The position numbers were made by a program, and so were the translations under genes. The notes under the pieces were generated by a model. That model saw only the letters and a list, made by a program, of their open reading frames with translations. It was not told the origin of the DNA and made no database searches. Of a stretch of 64,000 nt of DNA, positions 54,792-64,000 are shown piece by piece. Position 1 is the first letter of the stretch; each line of letters begins with the position of its first letter. The DNA comes from Fonsecaea monophora (taxonomy: Eukaryota > Ascomycota > Eurotiomycetes > Chaetothyriales > Herpotrichiellaceae), in NCBI RefSeq assembly GCF_001642475.1, contig NW_019174002.1, positions 1-64,000 of the forward strand. The letters are read 5' to 3'.

Positions 54792-55352
54792 TTGACCTAT
54801 TCGATATCATTTTGGAGGGAAAGGTTGGGGGTCAAAAACGGGTTTTCTGAAGCAGTCGTGTATATTTAGCCTCGTAGTTTAACCCTGGGAAGGACGTTAC
54901 CACAGATGGTCAGTGGTGCGACCACCGTTTGCTGTGGATCAATGGACTTGTTGCTAATCCGTCCCACGTATATAGATAATTGGTGGTTTCTTGTCCTTTT
55001 GCATATGCAGAGGCGTGCCGAGTAGATACCAAGTACGGAGCTTTGCTCGGCAGGAAGTAACGTGCATGATTGCAGGCGAAACTAACTTAGTAAGCAAGCG
55101 CAGGTGGAGTCGCTGGAGAGCTCCCAAGGTTGCCAGTTGGAGAGCCAGCCAGAGAACGATGATGCAAACCCGGAGAGCCAGACGGTTGGGCTGGTTAAGT
55201 TCGTCTCTGAGGACACACCACTTGCTGGCTTCTCAGCTTCATCTATTCCGTCTTCCCCCCTCTATAGTCCGTGAAGAACCTCACAGGCTCTTGTCATCTG
55301 TTTCCAATCCCTCCCTCTTGTACGACCTGCTTCCCTGTCAAAGGACTGAACC
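54792..55352. other. Spacer between PDA1 and the DUF155 gene
   Basis: 561 bp with the PDA1 3' end and the promoter of the next gene. No gene seen. Confidence 0.4.
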
Positions 55353-57170
55353 ATGGCGACCACAGCGAGCGAGTCGTCTCCCTTACTGCCCCAGCATACT
55401 TCCCCCAGCGAGTCGCCATCCCGTCCCGCTCTACGCAATCAACGGACTGTCACATTCAACCCTTTGACGTCTGTTAGTACCCAGTCGGGAGCCACCTCCT
55501 CCGCCGCTCTCCGACCCATCTCAAGTCCTTCGGCGGCCTTGACCGGTTCCAACCCAGCAGTTCGAGATCAGCCGCCTATGCTGAGTGCTTTCAACTCGAA
55601 ACTGCGCAGAAGAAATAGCCACGGAGCCCCGCTACCGACCACGCAGCCGTTCACTCCGGCTCCAAGAGCGGGTGCCCAAAGGACTACCAAAACCACAGAG
55701 AAGCTAAAGATACTTCCAAATCCGGACATCGGTGACGAAGAACGAGATGAGGAGAGTGGCAGAGATGTATATTCACAGTTCACCCGGATCAAAGACCCTA
55801 CGGCCAGGAGGGATGCTGCAAGGCTGGGGAAGGCGGATAGGGATCGATTACCTCGAGTCACCGCGTACTGCATGGCCCAGGGATACCGACTTGATGGGAT
55901 TATGAAATTCATGAAATCGAGGTCAAGGACTAGAGGTGCCAACCCCAAGTTGTTCGACGAGTGTCTCTATAGCCCCTACGACTACGACTATGTGAAGAAG
56001 AACAAAGGAGGAGACCGGAGTTCAAGTCCAGTCGAGGAAAGGATCGCGAGAGTCATGGCTTCTCCGAGAATAAGTCCCAGGGAGAGACGGTTCTCGGACA
56101 GCGCCGTAGAGGTGGAAGATAACAACAAAATCAGAAGGGATCAACTCATCGACCTACAGGAGGAACTGGGTACCCAGACAGGTATTTCTGCAACGGCAGA
56201 AGATACGACGACAGATCTGACCGCCATTTCGAGCCACCTTTCCACCGACCTCCAGTCTGAAAGTGATGCGATGCGCCCGAGGGCGGACTCGGAATTTTCC
56301 ACCACTGTCCACATACCCGAGATCTTTATCTTTGACTATGGCACTGTCGTCATTTGGGGCATGACGGTACAACAAGAGCAGAGATTTCTCCATGACATGT
56401 CCAAGTTCAGTGATGCTCCGTTGCCTACCGAATCTGTTCAAACCGAGAACTTCAATTTCTACTACACGAAGGAATACCAAGCACGGATTTATAACGACTT
56501 CATCTCCCTACGAGAGCCACGAAACCATATGATCAAGCTGGCCATTTCACACGCGCTGTCCCAATCCGTCAAGACGAGTCTGTTCGAGGATCTTGTCAGC
56601 GAGACTATCGAAACGACCGCACCGCTACCAGCACTTATCGCCCAAACCGGCAGTGTCAACTTGACCAGACGCCAATTGAACATGCAAATCGGGGAACTAT
56701 TTATCTTACGGATCAACATCCACTTGCAAGGCTCCGTGCTGGACTCTCCTGAGTTGATGTGGTCGGAACCTCATTTGGAACCCGTGTATGCGGCTGTGAG
56801 GAGTTACCTGGAAATCGAACAGCGCGTTGGGTTGTTGACAGAGCGTCTGGATGTTATTGCTGGTGAGTTTCTGGTGCAACAGCATTCTTGGTGCTATATG
56901 TGAGGATTGCTAATCTGCGGCAGATCTACTTGCGGTCCTGAGAGAACAAGGCAGCAGGCGACATGGAGAAGTGCTGGAATGGATTGGTGAGCATCATTGA
57001 GCCGTTGAATGGCCTTTTGCTAACGAGCTACAGTTATCATTCTCATCGCTGCGGAAATCTTGGTCGCGTAAGTCTTCGTTCGAATTGGTGTTTCACAAAA
57101 GCAGGACAGCTAACCCATTCCCTGCAGAGCTATCAATATTGTCGTCGATCTCTACGCTGGCATCGATTGA
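55353..57170 (+). CDS. RMD1/RMD8-family protein (DUF155)
   Basis: A membrane-anchored DUF155 protein of the yeast Rmd1/Rmd8 (Sif3) group, which is implicated in sporulation and linked to mitochondrial RMND1 in animals. It has 549 residues in four exons: 55353-56862, 56924-56986, 57034-57067 and 57128-57170. Residues 1-120 are Ser/Pro-rich. Family segments are TEKLKILPNPDIGDEER, LPRVTAYCMAQGYRLDG, and the DUF155 core IFIFDYGTVVIWGMT, EQRFLHDM and FNFYYTKEYQARIYND. The last two junctions build one C-terminal membrane span (VIIILIAAEILVAAINIVV) just before DLYAGID. The three small last exons are 63, 34 and 43 nt, and all phases agree. Confidence 0.93.
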
Positions 57171-57702
57171 GAGATTCCTCTCTTGCCACGGATCCTTCCA
57201 TCACGTCTTCCCAGCCTGAATCTTTTACTGCACAATCCCTAATTTCAACTTGACTTCTGTTATCGGCTGGAGAACTGATGATTGTTATGGACGTCTCTAC
57301 CACTACCGGCGGATGGGGCGGAGACAAGCAGAGTTATATGCTCTCTCCTATCGCCGCCGCGACACACTTTCACCTTTGAAATCACCTGAAATGCAAAAGT
57401 CTTAGCTAGCGAGGGCGTTGGAGGAGTTGAAGATCCTCCGTCCACTTTGTGGATCTCCCGAGATCCCAGTCTCCGCAGGCACATGTATGCTTTGATCCCC
57501 TCTGAGTGTATGTTTAATAGATGTTGTTAAATCTGTACTGAACAGCTAGTGTGTGCGGCGATTAGTCCGGCGCTGGTGGATAGGGGAGTTACCTACAGAC
57601 AGAAAGAACTCTTGAAGACCTCGAGAGATTGAGATTATTGAAGGGGAACGAGTTGCCCTTTTTTCCCACGGATCCAATATTGGGCCTTTGCATTTCTCCT
57701 TT

Positions 57703-57738
57703 GCCTTCGCCTTCGCCCTCGCCTTTGCCTTTGCCTTT
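57703..57738. repeat. GCCTTY hexamer minisatellite
   Basis: Six units of GCCTTC, GCCCTC or GCCTTT in a row. Confidence 0.85.
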
Positions 57739-57904
57739 GGCATTAGCCACTAGCCATTTTTCATATCTGTACGCGCTCTTGTGCCGGTTTCGACACGACA
57801 TCGACATCGACATGGTATACATGGTACATGAAACATGGCGAAAGCATGGCAAAAGCACTCGATTGGGGAAAATACGATATGTATCACTCACTGGCAGGAA
57901 CAAA

Positions 57905-57930
57905 GTGGTGGTGGTGGTAGTGGTGGTGGA
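57905..57930. repeat. GGT microsatellite
   Basis: A run of GTG/GGT triplets with one interruption (GTA). Confidence 0.85.
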
Positions 57931-58394
57931 TGGATGAATGGATGACATCCCAAGCTGATTGATTGACTGGTGTGTATGAGTGCGTCCACAAGGGATTGAA
58001 AGACGACATCTCGTATCTATGTACTCGTTCCTCACTCCAGACATATGTCTCGGAGCGTATCCATCCCTGCAGGACCTGGTCAATTCCAATTGAGTTCCCC
58101 CCCCTTCACCACCAAACGTGGTTCTCGTGCATGGAAAACCCGCCCGCCAACCCGCCATGCCCGCCGCCGTCTATCTAAATTCCTCCGAGTCCTTCCCAAG
58201 GCTCTCCATCCAACGATGACAATGACAACCACATTGACAACCACAATGCCCTGGTCCTAGTCCAACTGGTCTGACTCTGCCTTGACTGTGCCCTGCACAT
58301 GTCCTGCCCACGCTGAGCTCAGCTCAACTCAAAATCCCCTTGACCCTGTGTCCATATCCCCTGTGCCCACACGGCTCTGCTCCTCCGGCAATGC

Positions 58395-58679
58395 GCTTTC
58401 CCATACCGTGCAGCCCGCGCAGTTGCTCGTTGTCCCTTTTGCACTGTCCGTCTCTCTCTCTCTCTCTCTTCGGAGCCCAATGTTGGGTCTCCACCGTCCT
58501 TGTCCTCCAGGCAAAGAGCTTTCCCATACCGTGCGTCCCGCTCAATGCTCCTTTTCTTTGGCTGTGGGCGATCCATGCTGAACCGAAGAGGCCGAGTGAC
58601 TTGCGCCTCTGATTGTGTTTGCTGATGCTGTCGGTTCTGGATGCAGTTTGTTCCTCCTGCCACTCGAGCTTTCCCATAC
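58395..58679. repeat. Dispersed direct repeat, three copies
   Basis: GCTTTCCCATACCGTGC occurs exactly at 58395-58411 and 58518-58534, and a shorter copy (GCTTTCCCATAC) at 58668-58679. Each is preceded by a related TCCTCC-containing stretch, so the shared unit is about 30 nt, and copies are 123 and 150 bp apart. Confidence 0.75.
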
Positions 58680-58702
58680 TTTTGTCGTTGTCGTGGTTGT
58701 GG

Positions 58703-58724
58703 TTGACTTGACTTGACTTGACTT
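58703..58724. repeat. TTGAC pentanucleotide repeat
   Basis: Four complete units of TTGAC in the pattern TTGACTTGAC, plus a partial unit. Confidence 0.85.
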
Positions 58725-59362
58725 CCCGCTCGGTGATCTTTTTTTTTTGGTGTCGTGCTATCCGTGTTTCTTTCTTTGCGCCCTCTTCCTTGATGTTCCC
58801 ATACCATCCTTCCCAACACTTTGCAATCCATATATACACTGACTGACAATGCAACACCACTCCAACACGTCCTTCCAAGCCAGGCTTGTTCAGAACCCTT
58901 GCTCACTCAAACAACTTTTTGTTGTTTTGCTATCTTTTGTGCTTGTGACAAATGCACTTTGGCCTTTTTTTTTGATAGCATGGCCTGTTTTTTTTTTGTT
59001 TTTGAGATCGTGTGCCTTCCTTTTTGGGCATCTTCTCTCTTTTTTTGTTTTTGTTTTTTTTGGTCTCAGGCTTTTGTGACTGCAACCTGGCCATGGTGTT
59101 CCCACCTAATCTGCACAGCGTGCAGAAGGGGAAAACCACACCTGCAAGGACTCAAAATCAGTTTCACATCAAGGTTGATTTCACTTCAAATTCACTTACC
59201 AAACCCCCACTGTCCAGATGCCACCACTGGTGCTCCCAAATCCATCACTCCGTCTGCCTGATGTGACAAGTTAGTGTTTTGGAAGTGAAGACATGGATGA
59301 GAAAATAAACTTACTTGTGTTTCTCTCGTGTGTGGGCGGAGAAGGGGGGGGAAGGGGGGATA

Positions 59363-59388
59363 AGGAGGAGGAGGAGGAGGAGGAGGAG
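59363..59388. repeat. GGA microsatellite
   Basis: About eight GGA/GAG triplets, following G-runs at about 59344-59358. Confidence 0.85.
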
Positions 59389-59836
59389 AAAGTCGTCCTC
59401 TCGCGGCGTACGAGGGTTGGAATCGTGTCTCGATCGATCGTGGGTCTCGTGGAGGTTTGTGGAATTGGTCGGTCGGCGTTACCATGACCCGGTACGTGGC
59501 AGTGATCAGTGTTCGAGGTCGGTGAGTTCCAGATGGGCTGGACGTGTCCCTGTACTGGTGTCAGTGGCGCTGTGAGCCGCCCTTGCGCGACTTCCTATAG
59601 CACGTCAGCAAAACTTTGAGAACAAATGACAGGAAGGGGGGAAACTGTTGCTGGGAATGTAGACAGAGCCCTATTGAGGAGGACTTGTCCTGTGCCTTGC
59701 CTTGAGGGGGTCTTGCGCAAGCACAATTGCCCTCAAGGCAAGGGAAGGGAAGGGTGATGGAGAGAGAGAGAGAAGGAAAGGAAAAAGAAAATTCCAGGAG
59801 AATTAGAAGAGGAACTTCATTAAGTGATGTTCAAGT

Positions 59837-60430
59837 TCATGCTCGCCAAGCAGATCAAAGAGGTTGGTAGAGGGTGAGGTAGAGATCTTTCCGCCAAGGA
59901 GTCGACGACAATTCACTCACTCTCAGGAGGGAGTGATACTTGAATCTCGGCGGGTTCTGTCCATGAATTTTGGCAGATGCCCTCCAGGAGATGTTGTCTT
60001 GGTTCCAGCACTGAAGTTCGTAGAAGTCTGAGAGAGTATGCGGGTCTCTAGCCAACACGCCATGGAACTGTGCCTCGATTGACAGGAGCAAATTAAGGCC
60101 TTCCTTGCCAGATTGCAACATTCAGTGATTGTTCGATTCGTTGTGCTCAAGCCATTCCTCATCATCCATGTGTACATGATCCCGCAAAGTCTGCCATAAA
60201 CCGCCGTTCTGCCTGCTGAAGCGTGATGTGGACTCGTTTGCTTTTGTAATTCTCCTCGATCTCAGGTGTAAAAGACCCAAGTCCAGGAAACGTAGTCCCA
60301 GCACCCTGTGTTCCTGTGTATCTGACATCCTTGAACAACCCCGTGTGTCTCTGTTTCCCTGATTTTGACTTTTGGAGATGGTGTCTCTCTTTCTCCTGTG
60401 CCGTAAACATGCGCGAGGCTGCAGCCTCGT
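59837..60430 (-). other. Possible unassigned gene or pseudogene
   Basis: Several overlapping minus-strand frames here have protein-like sequence. One, from 60440, reads FTAQEKERHHLQ to FTPEIEENYKSKR. Another, in the frame of 60121-59946, reads GLNLLLSIEAQFHGVLARD and SDFYELQCWNQDN. It is followed by a donor-like gtgagt at about 59937 and a possible final exon ending near 59837. An in-frame TGA separates the blocks, and I find no phase-consistent intron that joins them. No family is recognised. This is a decayed gene or chance. Confidence 0.25.
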
Positions 60431-61300
60431 CACATGACACGTATAAACATCAACATCAACCATGCTTTCAACACATCAACTTCTTCTGCCGCACCTCGCT
60501 CAAACTGCCCGATCCTCTTGCCCATTCAATTCAATGAATCCGCCAAGTTCCACTGAGTCCGCCAAGTCCTCATTGAAAGCTACCACACTAAGCCAGAGTC
60601 CTGCCAAGAGAGTTGCTCAGATGAACGGGCATAAATATCTGTGGAATCTCTCCTTCAAACGGACTTCCCTTCCTTTCCTCCTCTCCATCACCCAGTCGAT
60701 CGAGATCAAGATCTGTTGTGCACACAATCTTTGAGCTTCATGTTCAGATGTGTCTTGGCTACACACGCCACTTGTTGAGTCAAGCTTCTGGCCTTACACT
60801 CTCCGCCTGTTGTTTTTCTCTCCGAGTTGGTCCTCCTTGCCGCCTGCAGATTTGATGCTTGCTTGAGCTTCAGGACAACCGCCATGTCATCTCCATCGTG
60901 AGCTGGTAGTCTTGGAGTTTCCTCCGAACGCTGAAAAGGAGGACACAGCTCATCTCTGATCAACAAACTCTGTGGGTATCAGCGGAGTTACACCAACTCC
61001 TGTCCCTGCCGACAAAGGGGTCATTGGTCTGGCATTGTGTCCCGAGTTCCCTACACGACTGGGAATGTGTCTTGTTAGACGGCTATTTCCACCCGTGATC
61101 CGACATCTTGGACATTCCGGTGGAGGGTGCGATCTCAGTACGTCAAAGTCCCCAATGGCTTTTTGGGTTGTTCTCGATGATGGCAATCCAGGAATGTTCC
61201 ACCACAAACAATTCCTTGCCTAGAGGCTTCTCTCACTGTAAGGCATGCTCTGTTCGCCAGCATTGATGGTGCAGACCCATTGAACAATTTGTTGTTCAAC

Positions 61301-61575
61301 CTCAATTTTTGGAACCTCTTCAAGTCTCTTGGGACTTACAGTGTTGCAATTTTTGCTTCACACAAAAAAACTGTCTCTCTGGGACTGGTTTTTTTTTCTT
61401 CTCAATTTTTGGAAACTCTTCAAGTCTCTCGGGACTTAACGTGTTGCAATTTTTGCTTCACACAAAAAAAAACCTGTCTCTCTGGGACCGGTTTTTTTTT
61501 TTTTCTCAATTTTTGGAAACTCTTCACACCAAAATTCTTGTCTCTCTGGGACTTGAGTTTTTGGCAATTTTTGGA
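61301..61575. repeat. Decaying ~100-bp tandem repeat
   Basis: Unit 1 (61301-61400) and unit 2 (61401-61504) align over their whole length: CTCAATTTTTGGAA, CTCTTCAAGTCTCT, GTGTTGCAATTTTTGCTTC, an A-run, TGTCTCTCTGGGAC and a T-run. Unit 3 (61505-61560) lacks the middle. A fourth scrap (61565-61575 and on) keeps only CAATTTTTGGAAAC. Confidence 0.85.
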
Positions 61576-61872
61576 AACTTTTTTTCACTGTTGTCCTCTG
61601 GACAGCCCTTCTTTTTCATCGTTTTTGACTTGGCCTTGTGCCAAGGAACGGGGAAGAAGATTGATCATGGTGACACTTATCAGTACCAGTACAACTGTGA
61701 GCAGGCAGATTACATGCAGCTGGTTGCGGTCAGAGGTGATTGCACTCATACTGACCACCACCATGTCTCATATTCTTCATTGGGCAACTTGCAATGTGCT
61801 GGCAAGGGATTCAAAGGTTTCAAGGGCTCATTGTCATCGCAAATTCGACCCATCATGCCGGCCAGAATACCC

Positions 61873-63006
61873 TCACTTCTTTGCTGACTCCCCTTGCTGT
61901 CGTTGCTGCTGTTGCCATTGCATCATCTTCGCTCGTGCGCTTCGACTGCCTCCCAACTTTGGGCCCCTTGACTCTGTTGTGACACCCGTTGATGCCTTTG
62001 GCTGATGTGCATGTCTGGCCCTGTTCCTCCTCTCGGCCATTGCATCCATGAAATCCTGCCGGAATTGCTCTGCAAAGCGATCGTCCGTACCACCATCTTC
62101 AGCAGCTTCGTCACCAGGCGGCTGGACGCTTGCCAGTCCTAGCGTGTTCGTGTCGTAGAGGTCTATTTTGTTTTCGTGGAGGAATTGTTCCACAAGAGCA
62201 TCTCGCGCGATGTCTTCGCTGTTTCTTCGCTTTCTAGGCCGCGGCCTCATGGGCTTGCCATCTCGGCCTAGCCGTGGTTTTCGAGGCTTTGGTGGCTTGT
62301 CCACTTCTTCGACCGGGGCTTGGCCAGCTTTGACACGTTCAAGCGCAGCTTGCGTGCGGGCTAGGTTAGTATCGTGCACAGAATCTCCGAGGTCGACTTC
62401 GGCCAGCTGGCGGGTAGACGTGGGTTTCGTTGTAGATGCTGTCTTGGCCGTCGACCCAGCCTCACCGAACGATGGAGCATCGTGATATACGTCGGTCTCT
62501 GGACTTGCCTGCGGCAGAGTTGAAGGGGTGACGAGATTGTGCCGTCTTCTAGCCATTTCGGAATCTATGAACGCAACCCTTATCTTGTCAGCTAACTATG
62601 TCTCCAATACTGGGCATCTTTAGGGGGCCACGAACATATGTTGATCGACGTTGACGACCTGCCCTGTGCTTCCGACAAAACGGTTGGTGATGTTTATAGC
62701 CTTGTCGACATCCTGATCTGATTTGACAACCTCCATGCCCGTGGTTTCTCTGGACTGTTGCGTGACTTTCGTATTTGAAAATTGAACACCGGATACAACC
62801 TTTCGAACGTGTTTCCGTGCACGCAATAGACTCGAAACACCGCCATCGTCTTCATCGTCATCGTCACCCAGACTCTCATTCCCGCCGCGAGACAGCACAT
62901 CGACCACCTTAGGAGACGCTGCCTCGGGGGATTCCGCGGATGATCCTTGCTGGGGTCGTACAAACTTCCTACGCTTCGTAGCTCTGAAGACTGGAACGTC
63001 TTCCAT
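61873..63006 (-). CDS. Hep59/Tls1-family protein (C9orf78-like)
   Basis: A nuclear protein of the hepatocellular-carcinoma-associated antigen 59 family. S. pombe Tls1 affects splicing of telomere-related transcripts, and human C9orf78 is a spliceosomal partner. The model is 361 residues in exons 63006-62632 and 62583-61873. Exon 1 has RATKRRKFVRPQQ, an acidic patch, VSGVQFSNTKVTQQ, INITNRFVGSTGQVVNVDQHM, the family core. Exon 2 gives FIDSEMARRR and a basic tail (KPRLGRDGKPMRPRPRKRR). The junction is uncertain: a gtggcc donor and an acaag acceptor are in phase but give only a 48-nt intron with the CTGAC branch close to the acceptor. The identity does not depend on it. Confidence 0.82.
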
Positions 63007-63401
63007 GATTTGATTTCGAAGAGATGAAAGATTAATGGCTTAGGCGATTAGGATGGGATAGTGGCGATTTACTCAAGGTACAGAAGCGCTGTCCTATAGA
63101 GGACTCCGATGACAGTGATCCCATGCGGGATATTGACTACCAGCGAAACAGTGACCGCGACTCCCAGTTGGCCACAGTTTTTGTCGTCCAGGAAGAAAGA
63201 CAGGAATGATGTTCGATGTTGATGGTTGGTTTCCAAGTCTTGGTTAGGTCACGTGCCGCTTGGCACGATCTGGTTGTCAATGCGTGGATGATCGCGAGAT
63301 AATTTCTCGAGATTCGATACTATCGCCTCGCCTCAATACTCACTCCTCGCACGCTTTCCACGAGTCCTTCTTCTCCCTCTCCCCATTTCTTCTCGTCCAC
63401 G
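63007..63401. other. Divergent promoter of the Hep59-like and bL12m genes
   Basis: 395 bp between two divergent start codons. It contains a CACGTG site and no gene. Confidence 0.5.
63250..63255. promoter_or_regulatory. CACGTG site in the divergent promoter
   Basis: CACGTG lies 147 bp upstream of the bL12m ATG and 244 bp upstream of the Hep59-like start, and could serve both. Cbf1-like binding is inferred. Confidence 0.4.
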
Positions 63402-64000
63402 ATGTCGGCGAAACTTCCTTCAGTCGCCCATCGTTGCTGCCAGCTGGCAGCTCGGACGCAAAAACGCAGCCTTTCCTCCCAGTGCCTCCGACTTTCCTCC
63501 ACCAGCTCCGCAAATCAGCATAGACGAAGGAATAGCTTAGGACCCTCACAATGTTCGCGGAGATGGCAGTCGACGGATGCAGCTGCAACGCCTACAAACC
63601 CTAAGATAGCTGGGATTGTGGATCAAATATCACAGTTAACATTGCTGGAGACAGCAGATCTTGTTGCAAGCTTGAAGGTATGTTCAAACATCATTTTTTC
63701 CTGTGGCGGCCCACGCGCCCTGTTTCGCAAAGACCCTGATTGTAGTCCTCCTCGAACTTGGGCTAATATGGACAATTCTAGTCACGGCTCAATATTCCTG
63801 ACATGGCTTTCGCTGCTCCGACCGCTGCTGCTGGCGGTGCTGCTGCAACTCCGGCTGCCGAAGCAGAGGCAGCAGAAGAAGCCGCGCCTGCCCCCGCTGA
63901 AAAGACGATGTTCACACTCAAGCTCGATTCCTTCGATGCTGCTGCCAAGCCCAAGGTCATTAAGGAAGTGAAAGGATTGCTCGGTCTGAGTTTAGTGGAT
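63402..64000 (+). CDS. Mitochondrial ribosomal protein bL12m (L7/L12), partial
   Basis: The stalk protein of the mitochondrial large ribosomal subunit, which recruits translation factors. Two exons are visible: 63402-63677 and 63782-64000, the latter cut by the window edge. Exon 1 gives an Arg/Ser-rich mitochondrial presequence and the N-terminal dimerisation helix (ISQLTLLETADLVASLK). Exon 2 opens SRLNIPDMAFAAP, has the Ala/Glu-rich hinge, and then the C-terminal domain begins (EKTMFTLKLDSF, then KPKVIKEVKGLLGLSLVD), which is diagnostic of L7/L12. The 104-nt intron has donor gtatgt and acceptor tctag, phase 0. The last ~35 residues lie beyond 64000. Confidence 0.95.

Larger units (their letters stand above)
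57171..61872. other. Long repeat-rich spacer
   Basis: About 4.7 kb, the longest gene-poor stretch here. It has GCCTTY hexamers, GGT and GGA tracts, a TTGAC pentamer run, T- and AG-runs, a three-copy dispersed repeat at 58395-58679 and a ~100-bp tandem repeat at 61301-61575. Open frames arise mostly from this low complexity. The minus-strand segment 59830-60430 is coding-like but unassigned (separate entry). Confidence 0.6.

Noticed and set aside
58319..58906. 195- and 184-codon minus-strand frames
   Set aside because: Two overlapping frames in the same low-complexity DNA, Lys/Arg/Glu-rich and without a domain.
61280..62005. 241- and 192-codon plus-strand frames
   Set aside because: They run through the ~100-bp tandem repeat and then antisense to the Hep59-like gene. 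The Phe/Leu-rich sequence comes from T-runs.
1..64000. CRISPR array, operon or secondary-metabolite cluster
   Set aside because: No regularly spaced identical repeats, eukaryotic introns throughout, and no polyketide, peptide synthetase or terpene genes.

Overview
The window looks like nuclear DNA of a filamentous ascomycete (Pezizomycotina). Genes are spaced 0.3-4.7 kb apart on both strands. Many are split by short introns (about 35-96 nt) with GTRNGT-type donors and CTNAC-like branch sites. The proteins are typical of that group: a DUF6594 membrane protein, a BLI-3-type flavin-binding protein, an NrtA-type nitrate transporter, a Kch-type potassium channel and a Pho85-type kinase. Eurotiomycetes or a related class fits best, but this is inference. 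I see no intact transposon, rRNA, CRISPR array or convincing tRNA. Exon junctions were built by hand from splice motifs and reading-frame phase.

Layout. 1-9 kb: the 5' part of a PAK kinase gene (minus), a long gene-poor leader, a DUF6594 membrane protein (minus), then two retropepsin-like genes in tandem (plus). The second of these seems frameshifted at its catalytic motif. 9-18 kb: a spacer, then heme A synthase COX15, a Kch-type K+ channel and an old-yellow-enzyme oxidoreductase, all minus. 19-28 kb: a small secreted protein (plus), a large BTB protein (minus) and a TAPT1/Emp65 membrane protein (plus). 28-43 kb: a minus-strand run of lysyl-tRNA synthetase, MAPEG protein, GMPPA, BLI-3-like protein, nitrate transporter, a SAP-domain Tho1-like protein and a GFA-family zinc protein. 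46-57 kb: a plus-strand run of a 1,538-residue methyltransferase-like protein, a Pho85-type CDK, pyruvate dehydrogenase E1 alpha and an RMD1/RMD8 (DUF155) protein. 57-62 kb: a repeat-rich, gene-poor stretch. 62-64 kb: a Hep59/Tls1-like protein and mitochondrial ribosomal protein bL12m, which diverge from a shared 395-bp promoter.

This is mainly a housekeeping chromosome segment and not one pathway. Recurring themes are mitochondrial function (COX15, PDA1, bL12m), nutrient signalling (Pho85 CDK, nitrate transporter, K+ channel) and signalling or RNA processing (PAK, Tho1, Hep59). No biosynthetic cluster and no clear new defence or mobile system was found. The most unusual items are the disrupted retropepsin pair, a GC-AG intron in PDA1, an in-frame alternative splice acceptor in the MAPEG gene, a probable methyltransferase pseudo-enzyme, and a decaying ~100-bp tandem repeat beside the Hep59 gene.
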